DNA of 64,000 nt, taken from Sphingobacteriales bacterium. GTDB taxonomy: Bacteria; Bacteroidota; Bacteroidia; Chitinophagales; Chitinophagaceae. The stretch spans positions 43,256 to 107,255 of the forward strand of contig SEFP01000005.1 in the NCBI GenBank assembly GCA_004144185.1, in the 5' to 3' direction. Positions 33,408 through 42,470 of the stretch are shown piece by piece. Position numbers and translations under genes: made by a program. Below the pieces are notes generated by a model that was given only the letters and a program-made list of their open reading frames with translations, was not told the origin of the DNA and searched no databases. Numbering within the stretch: the first letter of the stretch is position 1; each line of letters opens with the position of its first letter.

Positions 33408-34157
33408 TCAGGATTTCAGGACGGCAGTTGGAGCACCGATGTCGTGGTAAAACAAAAAGGTCCAGCCTTCTTCGCGGCCCTGTGTCCCATACTGCTCACG
33501 CAGGCGCATGGCTTTTTCGCCGTCGGCATCGTACCGCGCCACGTAGCGCATCTTCATCTGCTTGAGCTGGGGCGCTTCGTCGCCGCCAAAAAAAGCAATC
33601 TCGGAGCCGTCTTGGATGGTCCAGATAATATGCTGCGGACAGTGCGCGCCGCTGTGCTGCCAGGAAAGCGCTTCGCCGATCTGGCCCTTCTCGCCTTGGA
33701 GCCACTCGATATCAACCAGGTTTTCTAACCCTTCAAAATCAGATGGGGTATAGGAAGGTGCTCCTTTTTCCAGTGCAAAATCCCATTCCGGCCGGTAGAT
33801 GTAATGAGTGGCATCCGGAAATGAAGCCGCTGTAAATCCGGACGCCGTTTCGAACAGCAGGCCGCCTGCGTGGTCTTTGTGCAGGTGACTGAGCAGGACG
33901 TGCGTGACATCTTCCGGACCATAGCCCAAACGCGCCAGGTTTTCATGGATTTGTTGCTTTCCGGTAGTACCCTTAAATCCCAGACCGGTGTCACAGAGCA
34001 TCAACCGGTCACCCAGTTCGATTAAAAACGGCTGGATTTCGACCAGCAGCGAACCGCGGGGACGATCTTCCAACACATCCGTTCCAGAATGGAACGGCAC
34101 AAAAATCTTGTCAAATCCGATCGTGAATTCTCCTTCGGAAAGCGGGATAATGGTCAT
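33408..34157 (-). CDS. MBL-fold metallo-hydrolase
   Basis: 249 residues of the metallo-beta-lactamase fold. The metal ligands are in LLSHLHKDHAGG (HxHxDH), the histidine of SGAHCPQHIIW and the aspartate of FFGGDEAP. LMLCDTGLGFKG is the beta strand before the metal loop. The family is broad (lactonases, glyoxalases, phosphodiesterases), so no substrate is assigned. It converges on fmt with a 47-bp gap and follows rodA by 43 bases on the same strand. Confidence 0.85.
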   Translation of the reverse strand: MTIIPLSEGEFTIGFDKIFVPFHSGTDVLEDRPRGSLLVEIQPFLIELGDRLMLCDTGLGFKGTTGKQQIHENLARLGYGPEDVTHVLLSHLHKDHAGGLLFETASGFTAASFPDATHYIYRPEWDFALEKGAPSYTPSDFEGLENLVDIEWLQGEKGQIGEALSWQHSGAHCPQHIIWTIQDGSEIAFFGGDEAPQLKQMKMRYVARYDADGEKAMRLREQYGTQGREEGWTFLFYHDIGAPTAVLKS

Positions 34158-34200
34158 ATGGAAATCAGGACTGAAAAAGACGCGCCGCGATATGGTCTAC

Positions 34201-35520
34201 TTACCGGATGGCCATCACGCGGTCGGCATCCAGGCGCAGCAGGATAAAAATGAGAATGGAAAACGACAGCAGGGAAGAGCCGCCGTAACTCAGCAACGGC
34301 AGGGTAATTCCGATCACCGGTGCCAGCCCGATGGTCATCGAAATATTAATGGCAAAGTGAAAAAACAGAATCGACGCCACGCAATACCCATACACCCGGC
34401 TGAAATCTGAACGCTGTCGCTCCGCCAGTGCCACGATGCGCAGCATCAGCGAGACATAAATCAAGATAAGCACCGCACTGCCGACAAAGCCAAACTGTTC
34501 ACCGATCGAGCAGAAGATAAAGTCGGTGTTCTGTTCCGGAACGAAATCGTTTTTAGTAGAGGTGCCGTTGAGATAGCCTTTGCCAAATAACCCGCCCGAA
34601 CCAATCGCAATCTTGGATTGCCGGACGTTGTAATCAGTATCTTTTTTAGGCGCATCCGGATCTTCGGTCGCATCCCGGTACTCTTCCGGAACTTCTACGC
34701 CCAGCATCGAGTAGATCCGCTCTTTCTGATAACCTTTCAGTACGTTTTTAAACACCAGCGGTACGGCAAACTGCGAATAGCCTACGGCTACAACCAGCGA
34801 GCCGATAAAAATAAGCTTGGCCAGATGATTGCGCAGCAGTTCAGTCCGGTAGAGATAGCCCAGCAGTATGGCCCCAACGCCGATAATAATCAGCAGCGTG
34901 GTATGCGAGAGCAACAGGGTAGCCAGCGTCAGCGCAACCATCGAAAACGCGGCAATCAGAATTCCGGACGGCAGTCCTTCCCGGAACATCACCAGGAAAA
35001 ACGAGAAATACACCAGCGCCAGTCCGGTTTCGTTTTGCAGGATAATCAGCAAACAAGGCAGCAGGGCAAAGCCGGCAGCGATCAGCCGGTCTTTCAGCGT
35101 TTTAAAATTGACTTCCGAAAGCGCGAAGAACCGTGCCAGGGCCAGCGAAGTAAATATTTTACAGACCTCTCCCGGCTGAAACGCAATCGGACCAATCTCC
35201 AGCCAGGAATGCGAACCCTTAGTGGCCTTTCCGGCAAAAATGGTGATGATCAGCAGCAGGATGCCACCCGTATACGAGAGGAAGGCAATGTTGGAGAAAA
35301 ACTTGCTGTCCGTCAGCAGGATAATCAGCCCTACGAACAGGGAAATTCCCAGCCACATGGTTTGCTTCATGTGACTTTTGCTCATGATAAAAATAGAGGC
35401 ATCGGTACTGCGGTATTCTACCGAGAACACCGCCAGGATGCCGATCGCCACCAGCAGCAGGTACAAAAAGACGGTTAATCCATCGACCCGTTGAAAAACG
35501 TTTTTCGAGTTGTTGGGCAT
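34201..35520 (-). CDS. rodA: Rod-shape SEDS glycosyltransferase RodA
   Basis: A 439-residue polytopic SEDS peptidoglycan polymerase that pairs with PBP2 for lateral wall growth. Family motifs are GSHSWLEIGPIAFQPGEVCK (extracellular loop after helix 4), the central NETGLALVYFSFFLVMF, and TDFIFCSIGEQFGFVGS with PLLSYGGSSLLS near the C-terminus. About ten membrane segments are visible. It lies 15 bases after mrdA, the usual operon pair, and carries an extra hydrophilic loop (VEVPEEYRDATEDPDAPKKD), as in other Bacteroidota. Confidence 0.95.
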   Translation of the reverse strand: MPNNSKNVFQRVDGLTVFLYLLLVAIGILAVFSVEYRSTDASIFIMSKSHMKQTMWLGISLFVGLIILLTDSKFFSNIAFLSYTGGILLLIITIFAGKATKGSHSWLEIGPIAFQPGEVCKIFTSLALARFFALSEVNFKTLKDRLIAAGFALLPCLLIILQNETGLALVYFSFFLVMFREGLPSGILIAAFSMVALTLATLLLSHTTLLIIIGVGAILLGYLYRTELLRNHLAKLIFIGSLVVAVGYSQFAVPLVFKNVLKGYQKERIYSMLGVEVPEEYRDATEDPDAPKKDTDYNVRQSKIAIGSGGLFGKGYLNGTSTKNDFVPEQNTDFIFCSIGEQFGFVGSAVLILIYVSLMLRIVALAERQRSDFSRVYGYCVASILFFHFAINISMTIGLAPVIGITLPLLSYGGSSLLSFSILIFILLRLDADRVMAIR

Positions 35521-35535
35521 AAAAAGGGGCTGGGC

Positions 35536-37572
35536 TTACGCGGCTTTTTTAGAATACCAGCGGTCGAGGTAGCGGCGCATCAGCAGATACGTCTGCCGTT
35601 TTACTTCTTCTGCTTCCAGCGCTTTGTTGGCACGTTTTACAGAATCCCGCACCTTGGCTTTGTACCGGTCCTGTGAGTCGATGATGTAGGTGTACTTGCT
35701 GATTACGTTTCCGCTGAACATCCGTTGCTCCAACGCTTTATGGCGGGGCGAGGTCACGCTGTCTTTCAGGTATTTCTGAATCATCAGCGCTGCAATCGGT
35801 CCGGCCCAAGTCGCGCCGTATCCGGAATTTTCTACCGTCACGGCCACCGCAATCTTGGGATTCACCCGTGGTGCAAAGGCCACGAACATCGAGTGGTTTT
35901 GAAGCTTAACGCGCTGGCCACCGATGTTTTTATAGTTCTCGACGGTTCCGGTTTTGGCACAAACCTCAATGTCTTCGAGCTGGGCCACTTTACCGGTCCC
36001 TTTCGTCACTACATCGCTCATGCCGAGGCCTACAATCGCATAGGCCGTATCGGAGATATTGCGGGCAATGTCATGGCGTTTCAGAAACGGCGCCAGCACC
36101 GAATCACGTGGGTTGCCGCCTACCGATTTTACAAAGTGCGGGGTGTAGTAAAAGCCATGATTGGCGATGATACACATCCCGTTGGCCATTTGCAGGGGCG
36201 TCACGGCCAGGGTTCCCTGACCCATACCGATGTATACGTCGGTACAGGAATTCCAGTTTGGCCCCCGATACTGTTTGTCGTAGTCGCTCGTATCGAACAG
36301 CATCCCACCGGTTTCAAAGGGCAGATCCACCCCTAACGGATGGCCAAAGCCAAAATTGCGCATGTGCTCATACCAGTTGTGATGGCCTTTCCGGACGCCG
36401 CCGAATTTGGTGTTATCCACTGATAACCGGTACAGGTGACAGAAGTACGAGTTGCAGGAATTGGCCAGTGCCAACCGCAGGTTGGCCGCGTGGCCACCGC
36501 CGGAGTGGGTACAACCGATAAAACGGCCACATTGCGTATAGCCACCGCCGCACGGATACCCATAGGAAGGCGTAATGGCGCCTACATCCAGTGCAATCAG
36601 GGCCGTAAGTGGCTTTTGAGTCGACCCAGGTGGATAAAACCCTTTCATGGCCCGGTTAAATAGTGGCTTGGTAGCCAGGGAGTATAACTTGGAGAAGTTT
36701 TTAGCGCGCTCGTTGCCCCGCAGCAGATTCGGATCATAGGTCGGAGAGGACACCATCGCCAGGATGCCGCCGGTGCTGGGTTCGATGGCTACGGCAGAAC
36801 CAATTTTATTTTGCATCAGCTTCTCGGCATATTCCTGCAACCCGGCATCCAGGTACAAATCAAGGCGCTTACCGGCGATTTCAGTGGTGTCGAGTGTGCC
36901 GCGTTTGTAGCGGTCCTTGGGACGGTTAAAATTGTCGCGCTCGAAAAAGTGAACACCCCGCTGCCCGCGGAGCACTTCCTCGTAGTACAATTCCAACCCG
37001 TCAATGCCTACGTAATCGCCCTGTGAGTACGACGAAAACCGGTCTTTTTTCAGCATCACCGGACTGACCTCACCGATATATCCCATAAAGGTGCCGCCGA
37101 CCGGTTTGGGATAGCTGCGGATGGTGCGTTCCACCAGCTGATAGCCCGGGAACGCATAGGGGTTTTCGTTGAAGCGTGCCGTCTGACCCGGATTGAGCTG
37201 TGCCATAAACAGTCCTTGGCGCATTGGGCCGTTGATAAACTTAACCCGCTCTAAGGTTTTGGTGTACACACCGGTATCAATGCCGAGAACGCGGCACAGG
37301 CCCATAGTATCAAAGTTTTTACGCGGCACCTCGTTGGGCGTCACCATCAGATCGTAGATGACCACGTTTTGACACAGTAGCGTACCCTTCCGGTCTGCAA
37401 TTACCCCGCGGGGTGGGTACACAACTTTGCGGTAGATGGCAATATCGTTGGCCATGATTTTCCATTCGGGCTGAAACAGCTGCAAGGCCATCAACTTGCC
37501 CAGAATCGCCATGGCGATGACGATAAAAATGCCCCGAAGAATATAGGAACGGGAATTTCCCTCAAATCTCAT
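35536..37572 (-). CDS. mrdA: Penicillin-binding protein 2 (elongasome transpeptidase)
   Basis: 678 residues. An N-terminal membrane anchor (YILRGIFIVIAMAILGKLMAL) is followed by the dimerisation domain (PPRGVIADRKGTLLCQN) and the transpeptidase domain. Active-site motifs are SxxK as PPGSTQKPLTALIA (about residue 315), SxN as LANSCNSYFCHLY (about 375) and KTG as VCAKTGTVENYKN (about 550). It crosslinks peptidoglycan during elongation with RodA. mreBCD genes, which often precede it, are absent here; a tRNA gene lies upstream instead. Confidence 0.96.
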   Translation of the reverse strand: MRFEGNSRSYILRGIFIVIAMAILGKLMALQLFQPEWKIMANDIAIYRKVVYPPRGVIADRKGTLLCQNVVIYDLMVTPNEVPRKNFDTMGLCRVLGIDTGVYTKTLERVKFINGPMRQGLFMAQLNPGQTARFNENPYAFPGYQLVERTIRSYPKPVGGTFMGYIGEVSPVMLKKDRFSSYSQGDYVGIDGLELYYEEVLRGQRGVHFFERDNFNRPKDRYKRGTLDTTEIAGKRLDLYLDAGLQEYAEKLMQNKIGSAVAIEPSTGGILAMVSSPTYDPNLLRGNERAKNFSKLYSLATKPLFNRAMKGFYPPGSTQKPLTALIALDVGAITPSYGYPCGGGYTQCGRFIGCTHSGGGHAANLRLALANSCNSYFCHLYRLSVDNTKFGGVRKGHHNWYEHMRNFGFGHPLGVDLPFETGGMLFDTSDYDKQYRGPNWNSCTDVYIGMGQGTLAVTPLQMANGMCIIANHGFYYTPHFVKSVGGNPRDSVLAPFLKRHDIARNISDTAYAIVGLGMSDVVTKGTGKVAQLEDIEVCAKTGTVENYKNIGGQRVKLQNHSMFVAFAPRVNPKIAVAVTVENSGYGATWAGPIAALMIQKYLKDSVTSPRHKALEQRMFSGNVISKYTYIIDSQDRYKAKVRDSVKRANKALEAEEVKRQTYLLMRRYLDRWYSKKAA

Positions 37573-37692
37573 AGAAAACAGAAAACGGCATCGAACGGAA
37601 GCCAGTTCTGCAAACCTACCACAAACAATTACTGACTTTGCGGAGTTGAAAATTTTTCCGGAAAAATTCTAGGAAATTTGGGAATGGGTTTT

Positions 37693-37700
37693 TACTTTTG
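37693..37700 (+). promoter_or_regulatory. -7 element of tRNA-Gln
   Basis: TACTTTTG, a full TAnnTTTG match, 22 bases before the mature tRNA 5' end. Confidence 0.6.
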
Positions 37701-37722
37701 CCATCCCTTAACGGGAAAAGGC

Positions 37723-37793
37723 AGTCGCATGGTGTAACGGTAGCACTACAGATTTTGGTTCTGTCTGTCTTGGTTCGAATCCAGGTGTGACTA
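37723..37793 (+). tRNA. tRNA-Gln (UUG anticodon)
   Basis: A 71-nt cloverleaf. The acceptor AGTCGCA pairs with TGTGACT (one G-U). The anticodon stem ACAGA/TCTGT encloses the loop TTTTGGT with anticodon TTG. The T stem CTTGG/CCAGG encloses TTCGAAT. CCA is not encoded. A terminator follows. Confidence 0.95.
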
Positions 37794-37801
37794 CGAAAGA
37801 C

Positions 37802-37835
37802 AAAAGCCGCGTTCCAATCGGAATGCGGCTTTTTC
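37802..37835 (+). terminator. tRNA-Gln terminator
   Basis: Stem AAAAGCCGCGTTCC / GGAATGCGGCTTTTT with a 4-base loop and a T run. Confidence 0.85.
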
Positions 37836-37935
37836 ATGTAAATCCAGTACTGGCGCGGGTTTGAAGGGTTTTTGGTCTCAATTTTTTAATGCAGCACCGT
37901 GTAATAAAAAAAGCGACAAAGGGCCAAAACGGATC

Positions 37936-37971
37936 GAAAAAGCGACAGCCTTTTATGCTGTCGCTTTTTTT
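37936..37971 (-). terminator. Terminator of the TIGR02117-family gene
   Basis: A 14-bp stem (GAAAAAGCGACAGC with GCTGTCGCTTTTTT) around a 7-base loop, with T/A runs on both sides. It faces the leftward gene ending at 38011 and could work in both directions. Confidence 0.75.
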
Positions 37972-38010
37972 ATTGTAGAAGTTTTTCGGATTGCGTTCCG
38001 GAATCTTATA

Positions 38011-38703
38011 CTACTGGGGGTGCGTTTCCTTCGGATATTTCTTCAAAACTGGTCCGGCCATGGGCGTCCAGACGCAGGCCGGCAGTCCGGCCTGTTTTAA
38101 TCCTTTGTTGGTCCAGGTATTACAGGTCCGGAATGCACTGTAGCTGCCTTTAGCCTCGTAGAAGGCATCATCAGCGCCATAGTTCGCATCGGTTTGTATC
38201 CAGATCGGGTTTCCGGAGGAATCCAGATCCAGCGCCTGCTTGGTGTAGGCAACCAGCTTCTGGTACTGGGCCTCCGTAGCATACAAGAACCGGCATGAGT
38301 CGCCCAGTTTGGGTGCATTCATATAGGTCGCATGGAGTGCTGAACTGCTCAGGCCGGTCGCTGCCCGGAAGGCAACCGGAAACGTCAGATCGGCCCAGGT
38401 CGGTGTGTGGAGGTAAAACCCTTTATCACCCCATCCGAGCCCAATCCACTCCAGCGATTGGTTTTGTCCCTGCGTATTGCGGTACGGAAACAGTGCCGAC
38501 CAGTCCTGCTTCGGATGTTTTACCGGCACCACGATATCAAGATGTACCCCATTGGACAACAGATACATCGGAACGCCTGACTGCGCCAGCTTATTCCTAT
38601 TAACAGCCATCGCGCTTAAGCTCAATGCTGCCAGCGCATACAACCCTACAAATACAATTAAACCAAGTACCATCTTTCCTACGATTTTAAGCAAACGCTT
38701 CAT
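38011..38703 (-). CDS. TIGR02117/DUF2459-family membrane-anchored protein
   Basis: 230 residues starting MKRLLKIVGKMVLGLIVFVG, with one N-terminal membrane helix. The exported domain has YLLSNGVHLDIVVPVKH, EWIGLGWGDKGFYLHTPTW and RTCNTWTNKGLKQAGL. The conserved His (GVH) and Cys-Asn-Thr-W resemble a papain/NlpC-like arrangement, as in the TIGR02117 family. Function is unestablished; an amidase or peptidase role at the envelope is inference. The longer upstream frame is rejected because MKRLL begins the signal anchor. Confidence 0.8.
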   Translation of the reverse strand: MKRLLKIVGKMVLGLIVFVGLYALAALSLSAMAVNRNKLAQSGVPMYLLSNGVHLDIVVPVKHPKQDWSALFPYRNTQGQNQSLEWIGLGWGDKGFYLHTPTWADLTFPVAFRAATGLSSSALHATYMNAPKLGDSCRFLYATEAQYQKLVAYTKQALDLDSSGNPIWIQTDANYGADDAFYEAKGSYSAFRTCNTWTNKGLKQAGLPACVWTPMAGPVLKKYPKETHPQ

Positions 38704-38716
38704 AGTGGCGCCGAAG

Positions 38717-39319
38717 TTATTTCGCTTCCGGCACTTCTGACGAATGCATTGACTTAATTTCCGGAAGAGCAGGGGGTGGAGGCGGCACTTCCGGTGGTGC
38801 ACCCATGAAAGCCGGTTCGCCCATGATCATCGGTTCCGGGTCCGGTGCTACCGGTTTTGAAGCGGCTTTAGGTGCTATCATCCGCCCCAGAATCGCCGGA
38901 TTTACAACTGTATCGGCCCGTTGTGGACTGTCTGCTTCCTGAGGGGTTACAGCAGCTACTCCGGTAGGCGTTGTGGGTACCTGAATCGTTGAGGTTGTTG
39001 CCTGAGACCGGGATTCACTCTGGCATCCGGTTGCAAAAAGGGTTACCAGTGCAAGGGCCGCAACCGATAAGGATTTTCCGGAACGTACGATGTTCCGGAC
39101 AACTGTCTGCACTTCTTCAGGGGTAAAGGTTTCCTGTGAAGCCAGCATCCGGACACACGGGGAACTGGTGCTGCACAGCAGAAATGCCAGCAGCTCTTCT
39201 TTGGGCTTGTCGGTAAAATCGTGTACACTTTTCGTGCATACAGAACAAAAGCGACCAGTAGCATCAGGCGTCATACCGGACCAGTTTTCAGGACAGGGCT
39301 GTTTGATTTTGAAGTTCAT
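38717..39319 (-). CDS. Zinc-ribbon (CPxxW) protein with membrane segment and Pro-rich tail
   Basis: 200 residues. The N-terminus MNFKIKQPCPENWSGM...GRFCSVCTKSVHDFTDK is a short Cys4-type domain common in Bacteroidota. It is followed by a hydrophobic stretch (SLSVAALALVTLFATGC), and the rest is low-complexity Pro/Ala/Thr sequence. Its architecture suggests an inner-membrane or periplasmic protein; the role is unknown. It lies 13 bases upstream of the TIGR02117 gene, so they are probably co-transcribed. The start at 39319 is set by the conserved zinc motif; an open frame extends further upstream. Confidence 0.75.
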   Translation of the reverse strand: MNFKIKQPCPENWSGMTPDATGRFCSVCTKSVHDFTDKPKEELLAFLLCSTSSPCVRMLASQETFTPEEVQTVVRNIVRSGKSLSVAALALVTLFATGCQSESRSQATTSTIQVPTTPTGVAAVTPQEADSPQRADTVVNPAILGRMIAPKAASKPVAPDPEPMIMGEPAFMGAPPEVPPPPPALPEIKSMHSSEVPEAK

Positions 39320-39446
39320 AGCAGGGAGCCGTTTTTTTAAGCGCTTTCTGAAAGACGCCCAGCACTTTGAAATTCCACACAATAACTTTCCGGATTGCCG
39401 GCCGTCTTTGGCGTTCCATCCCGTATTTTTGACCAAAATCTGACGA

Positions 39447-39671
39447 ATGGCAACCAAAATCACTGTAAACAGCAACGGATCGCTGAAAGTCGATGGCGAC
39501 TTTACTATTGTAGACAAAGACGGCAACGAGTACGGACTCGGCGGCCGCACGGTGGTCAGCATCTGCCGCTGTGGACAGTCGCAAAAATTGCCGTTCTGTG
39601 ATGGCTCTCACAAAGGTCAGTTTGTACACGATGCCAAAGCGTACGATCTGCCTCCTAAGAAAGATGCCTAA
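39447..39671 (+). CDS. CDGSH iron-sulfur domain protein
   Basis: 74 residues with the complete [2Fe-2S] motif ICRCGQSQKLPFCDGSH (ligands Cys-Cys-Cys-His). It is a small soluble mitoNEET-like protein implicated in Fe-S or redox transfer. It stands alone on the plus strand between two leftward groups, with a strong terminator. Confidence 0.93.
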   Translation: MATKITVNSNGSLKVDGDFTIVDKDGNEYGLGGRTVVSICRCGQSQKLPFCDGSHKGQFVHDAKAYDLPPKKDA

Positions 39672-39686
39672 TCTTCTTAACTAAAG

Positions 39687-39722
39687 AAAATAAGGGTTGC
39701 CTAAACAGGCAACCCTTATTTT
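39687..39722. terminator. Bidirectional terminator
   Basis: A 16-bp perfect stem (39687-39702 with 39707-39722) with a 4-base loop, A-rich left and T-rich right. It overlaps the 3' end of the leftward YiiX-like gene. Confidence 0.85.
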
Positions 39723-40405
39723 CTGATGCTGAAAAACCGGATCTTCGGCGAGTTGGCGATGGCACAGGGATTGATCCCCGGCAATCCTTCCGGAATGGGC
39801 TGTTGAATGGACTGGTAGTAAGCCTCCCAGGCAGGATGCGTTTTTCCGGAGGCTTTAAACGTCATCGGAGCCAGCGGAAAGATTTTCTGACCATCTTGGG
39901 TAAACGCTTCCCAGACCAGTTCGGAACAATACAAGGCACTGTCGCCGGGCAAAAACGGATCATCATATGGGCGGCCTACATAGCGCAGACTGGCCTGTGC
40001 ATACTGTTTCCGGAGGGTCGGAGACCCCTTTGCCCGACCGACGAACAGCTGCCTGGATGTATCGCGGGATATAAAACGGGTCAGGGGCGTTTGCTGCACC
40101 GCCTGGCCGATCGCTTCCACTACAAATAGCTTTCCGGAATCCTGTACTATGATGCCGCAATGATTAAATCGTCGTTTATTGGCGCAGGGCGTCGTAGCGA
40201 TGATGGCGTCACAGAGTCCGCCGCAGGGCAATTTCTGGAATACAATATCACCGGCTTGTAAGCGTCCGGAAAGCGATTTTTGGGCTGTTGCAAGGTCCGG
40301 AATGAGAAGCAGTAAAAAACCGGCTGCCAGGGTGAGTAGCAACCGGTGAGTAGGGGTGATTCCGGAACGGATGTTCCGGAAATCAACTGAGCTAAAAAAA
40401 CGCAT
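39716..40405 (-). CDS. YiiX/YebB-like NlpC/P60 cysteine hydrolase
   Basis: 229 residues with a signal or anchor (THRLLLTLAAGFLLLLIP). The permuted papain-like core shows LQAGDIVFQKLPCGGLCDAI, RFNHCGIIVQDSGKLFVVEA (catalytic His) and DSALYCSELVWEAF (catalytic Cys). This arrangement is that of the YiiX/YebB (DUF830-type) family, probably an amidase acting on peptidoglycan or lipids. It lies 4 bases downstream of the small lipoprotein gene at 40410, so the two form an operon. Confidence 0.87.
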   Translation of the reverse strand: MRFFSSVDFRNIRSGITPTHRLLLTLAAGFLLLLIPDLATAQKSLSGRLQAGDIVFQKLPCGGLCDAIIATTPCANKRRFNHCGIIVQDSGKLFVVEAIGQAVQQTPLTRFISRDTSRQLFVGRAKGSPTLRKQYAQASLRYVGRPYDDPFLPGDSALYCSELVWEAFTQDGQKIFPLAPMTFKASGKTHPAWEAYYQSIQQPIPEGLPGINPCAIANSPKIRFFSIRK

Positions 40406-40409
40406 GAAC

Positions 40410-40733
40410 TTATTGCCCGGACTGGCTGGACGTGGACGCTTTGCTCACAAATTCATCCAGGCAGGGCTTTGTAAGTGCTTCTGATTTAGCCTTAAGGGCT
40501 GCATCCGGAGCATCGAGTTGCTTCAACTCGGATTCTGTCAGCGAACCGGTCAGCTTATTATAGGAACACTCACAATAGTCATTGATGAGCGATTCCTTGA
40601 CGGTGCCTCCAAACCCTTCTTTCGCAGAAGAAGCACAGGTATTAATAAAATCCTTTTTGACTTCAGCATTCTCGGAGCTGCAACTGGCAGCCAGCGTTAG
40701 GGCTGCAATCAAGGGAATAAAAAGCGTTTTCAT
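40410..40733 (-). CDS. Small lipoprotein
   Basis: 107 residues: MKTLFIPLIAALTLAASC lipoprotein signal, then a mature domain with four further Cys (INTCASS, DYCECSY, TKPCLDE) that could form two disulfides, and a Ser-rich tail. I recognise no named family, though small Bacteroidota lipoproteins with this Cys pattern are common. It is the first gene of a pair with the YiiX-like hydrolase. Confidence 0.75.
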   Translation of the reverse strand: MKTLFIPLIAALTLAASCSSENAEVKKDFINTCASSAKEGFGGTVKESLINDYCECSYNKLTGSLTESELKQLDAPDAALKAKSEALTKPCLDEFVSKASTSSQSGQ

Positions 40734-40775
40734 AGAAGCGGATTAAATGAACAGAATGAACTCCCAAAATAATGC

Positions 40776-42314
40776 CTACACCGTAAACTTGATGCCCTGA
40801 GCCAGTGGCAGGTTGGTGCTCCAGTTCAGCGTATTGGTCTGACGACGCATGTAGGCTTTCCAGCTGTCGGAGCCGCTTTCACGGCCACCACCGGTTTCTT
40901 TCTCGCCACCAAATGCACCGCCGATTTCCGCACCGGAGGTACCGATGTTTACGTTGGCAATGCCGCAGTCGGAGCCTTTGTATGACAGGAAGGTTTCGGC
41001 TTCGCGCATATTGAGGGTGAAAATCGAAGACGACAATCCCTGTGGTACGGCATTCTGCATTTCAATGGCTTCTTCCAGCGTCCGGTATTTCATCAGATAC
41101 AGGATCGGTGCGAAGGTTTCGGTGCGCACAATCTCCATATCATTTTGAGCTTCCCAGACGGCCGGTTGTACGTAGCAGCCGCTTTCATAGCCCGCACCGT
41201 CCAGTACACCGCCGGCTACCACTTCTGTACCGCCTTCGGCTTTCACTTTATCCAGCGCATTCAGATACGCTTGTACGGCGTCCCGATCAATCAGCGGACC
41301 TACGTGGTTGCTGGAGTCGAGCGGATTGCCGATGGAAAGCTGTCCATACGCCGATGCCAGTTTGGCTTTAAACGCATCGTATACGCTTTCGTGAATGATG
41401 AGGCGGCGGGTCGTGGTGCAGCGCTGACCGGCCGTGCCGACGGCGCCAAACAGACACCCGAGCAATGCGATATCCAGATCGGCCTGATCGGAGATGATAA
41501 TGGCGTTGTTGCCACCCAGTTCCAGTAGCGACTTGCCGAACCGACCCGCTACAGCAGTGCCTACGGCTTTACCCATACGGGAAGAGCCGGTAGCTGATAC
41601 CAGCGGAATACGCTCATCGTGGCTCATCCATTCGCCAACCTCGCGGCCACCCTGTACCAGACCATTAATGCCTTCCGGAACATTGTTGTCGGCGAGCACT
41701 TTGGCTACAATATTCTGACAGGCATTGGCCGTCAGCGGTGTTTTCTCAGATGGTTTCCACACGCAGGTGTTGCCGCAAACCCAGGCCAGAAATGCGTTCC
41801 AGCTCCAGACGGCTACCGGAAAGTTGAACGCCGAGATAATCCCAACAACGCCCAGTGGATGCCATTGCTCGTACATCCGGTGATCGGGGCGCTCGGAGGT
41901 CATGGTCAGACCATACAGTTGACGGGAAAGACCGACCGCAAAATCGGCGATGTCGATCATCTCCTGGACTTCGCCCAGACCTTCCTGCAACGATTTGCCC
42001 ATCTCATAGCTCACCAGTGCACCCAAGGCATCTTTGTGCTCGCGCAGGGCGTTACCGATCTGTCGAACGACTTCACCGCGCTTGGGAGCCGGCCATTTGC
42101 GCCATTCGATGGACGCTTGCCGGGCGGTCTCGACTACCGCATCGTAATCAGACCGGGTTGCAGTGGTAACCGTACCGATTTTCTGTCCGTCGACCGGTGA
42201 ATACGAATCAATCGCAACGCCGTTTCCGGATTGGTATTGGGTACCGGTAGCAACGCCTTCAGCCGTTTTTTCGATGCCGAGCTGAGGAAGTAGATCCTGA
42301 ATATTGACAACCAT
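40776..42314 (-). CDS. Aldehyde dehydrogenase, ALDH7 (alpha-aminoadipate semialdehyde) type
   Basis: A 512-residue NAD-dependent enzyme. Motifs are ISAFNFPVAVWSWNAFLAWVCGN (cofactor entry), SATGSSRMGKAV (Gly-rich loop), LELGGNNAIII (general-base Glu) and GTAGQRCTTTRRLI (catalytic Cys near residue 300). The C-terminal GTSGAEIGGAFGGEKETGGGRE is characteristic of antiquitin/ALDH7, which oxidises alpha-aminoadipate semialdehyde in lysine breakdown. The substrate is inferred from this resemblance. It is monogenic, with a TAATTTCG element upstream. Confidence 0.93.
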   Translation of the reverse strand: MVVNIQDLLPQLGIEKTAEGVATGTQYQSGNGVAIDSYSPVDGQKIGTVTTATRSDYDAVVETARQASIEWRKWPAPKRGEVVRQIGNALREHKDALGALVSYEMGKSLQEGLGEVQEMIDIADFAVGLSRQLYGLTMTSERPDHRMYEQWHPLGVVGIISAFNFPVAVWSWNAFLAWVCGNTCVWKPSEKTPLTANACQNIVAKVLADNNVPEGINGLVQGGREVGEWMSHDERIPLVSATGSSRMGKAVGTAVAGRFGKSLLELGGNNAIIISDQADLDIALLGCLFGAVGTAGQRCTTTRRLIIHESVYDAFKAKLASAYGQLSIGNPLDSSNHVGPLIDRDAVQAYLNALDKVKAEGGTEVVAGGVLDGAGYESGCYVQPAVWEAQNDMEIVRTETFAPILYLMKYRTLEEAIEMQNAVPQGLSSSIFTLNMREAETFLSYKGSDCGIANVNIGTSGAEIGGAFGGEKETGGGRESGSDSWKAYMRRQTNTLNWSTNLPLAQGIKFTV

Positions 42315-42342
42315 TTGGAAAATAATTTTTAGAAAGGTGCCG

Positions 42343-42350
42343 CGAAATTA
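42343..42350 (-). promoter_or_regulatory. -7 element of the aldehyde dehydrogenase gene
   Basis: Minus-strand TAATTTCG, a TAnnTT[T/C]G match, about 29 bases before the start codon. Confidence 0.5.
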
Positions 42351-42470
42351 CGGCGGAAGTCGTTGGACAACCTGCATCCCCGCGCTGCTACCGGATGAGG
42401 ATGGATTTTGAAACAAGCCGGATGCTGAGAGCCGACCAGTTAACCATCGGATTCGGATCCGGTAGCGTCG

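Noticed and set aside
34618..35478. A 286-codon plus-strand frame opposite rodA
   Set aside because: It is the shadow of a clear SEDS gene; very basic, Gln-rich, no family.
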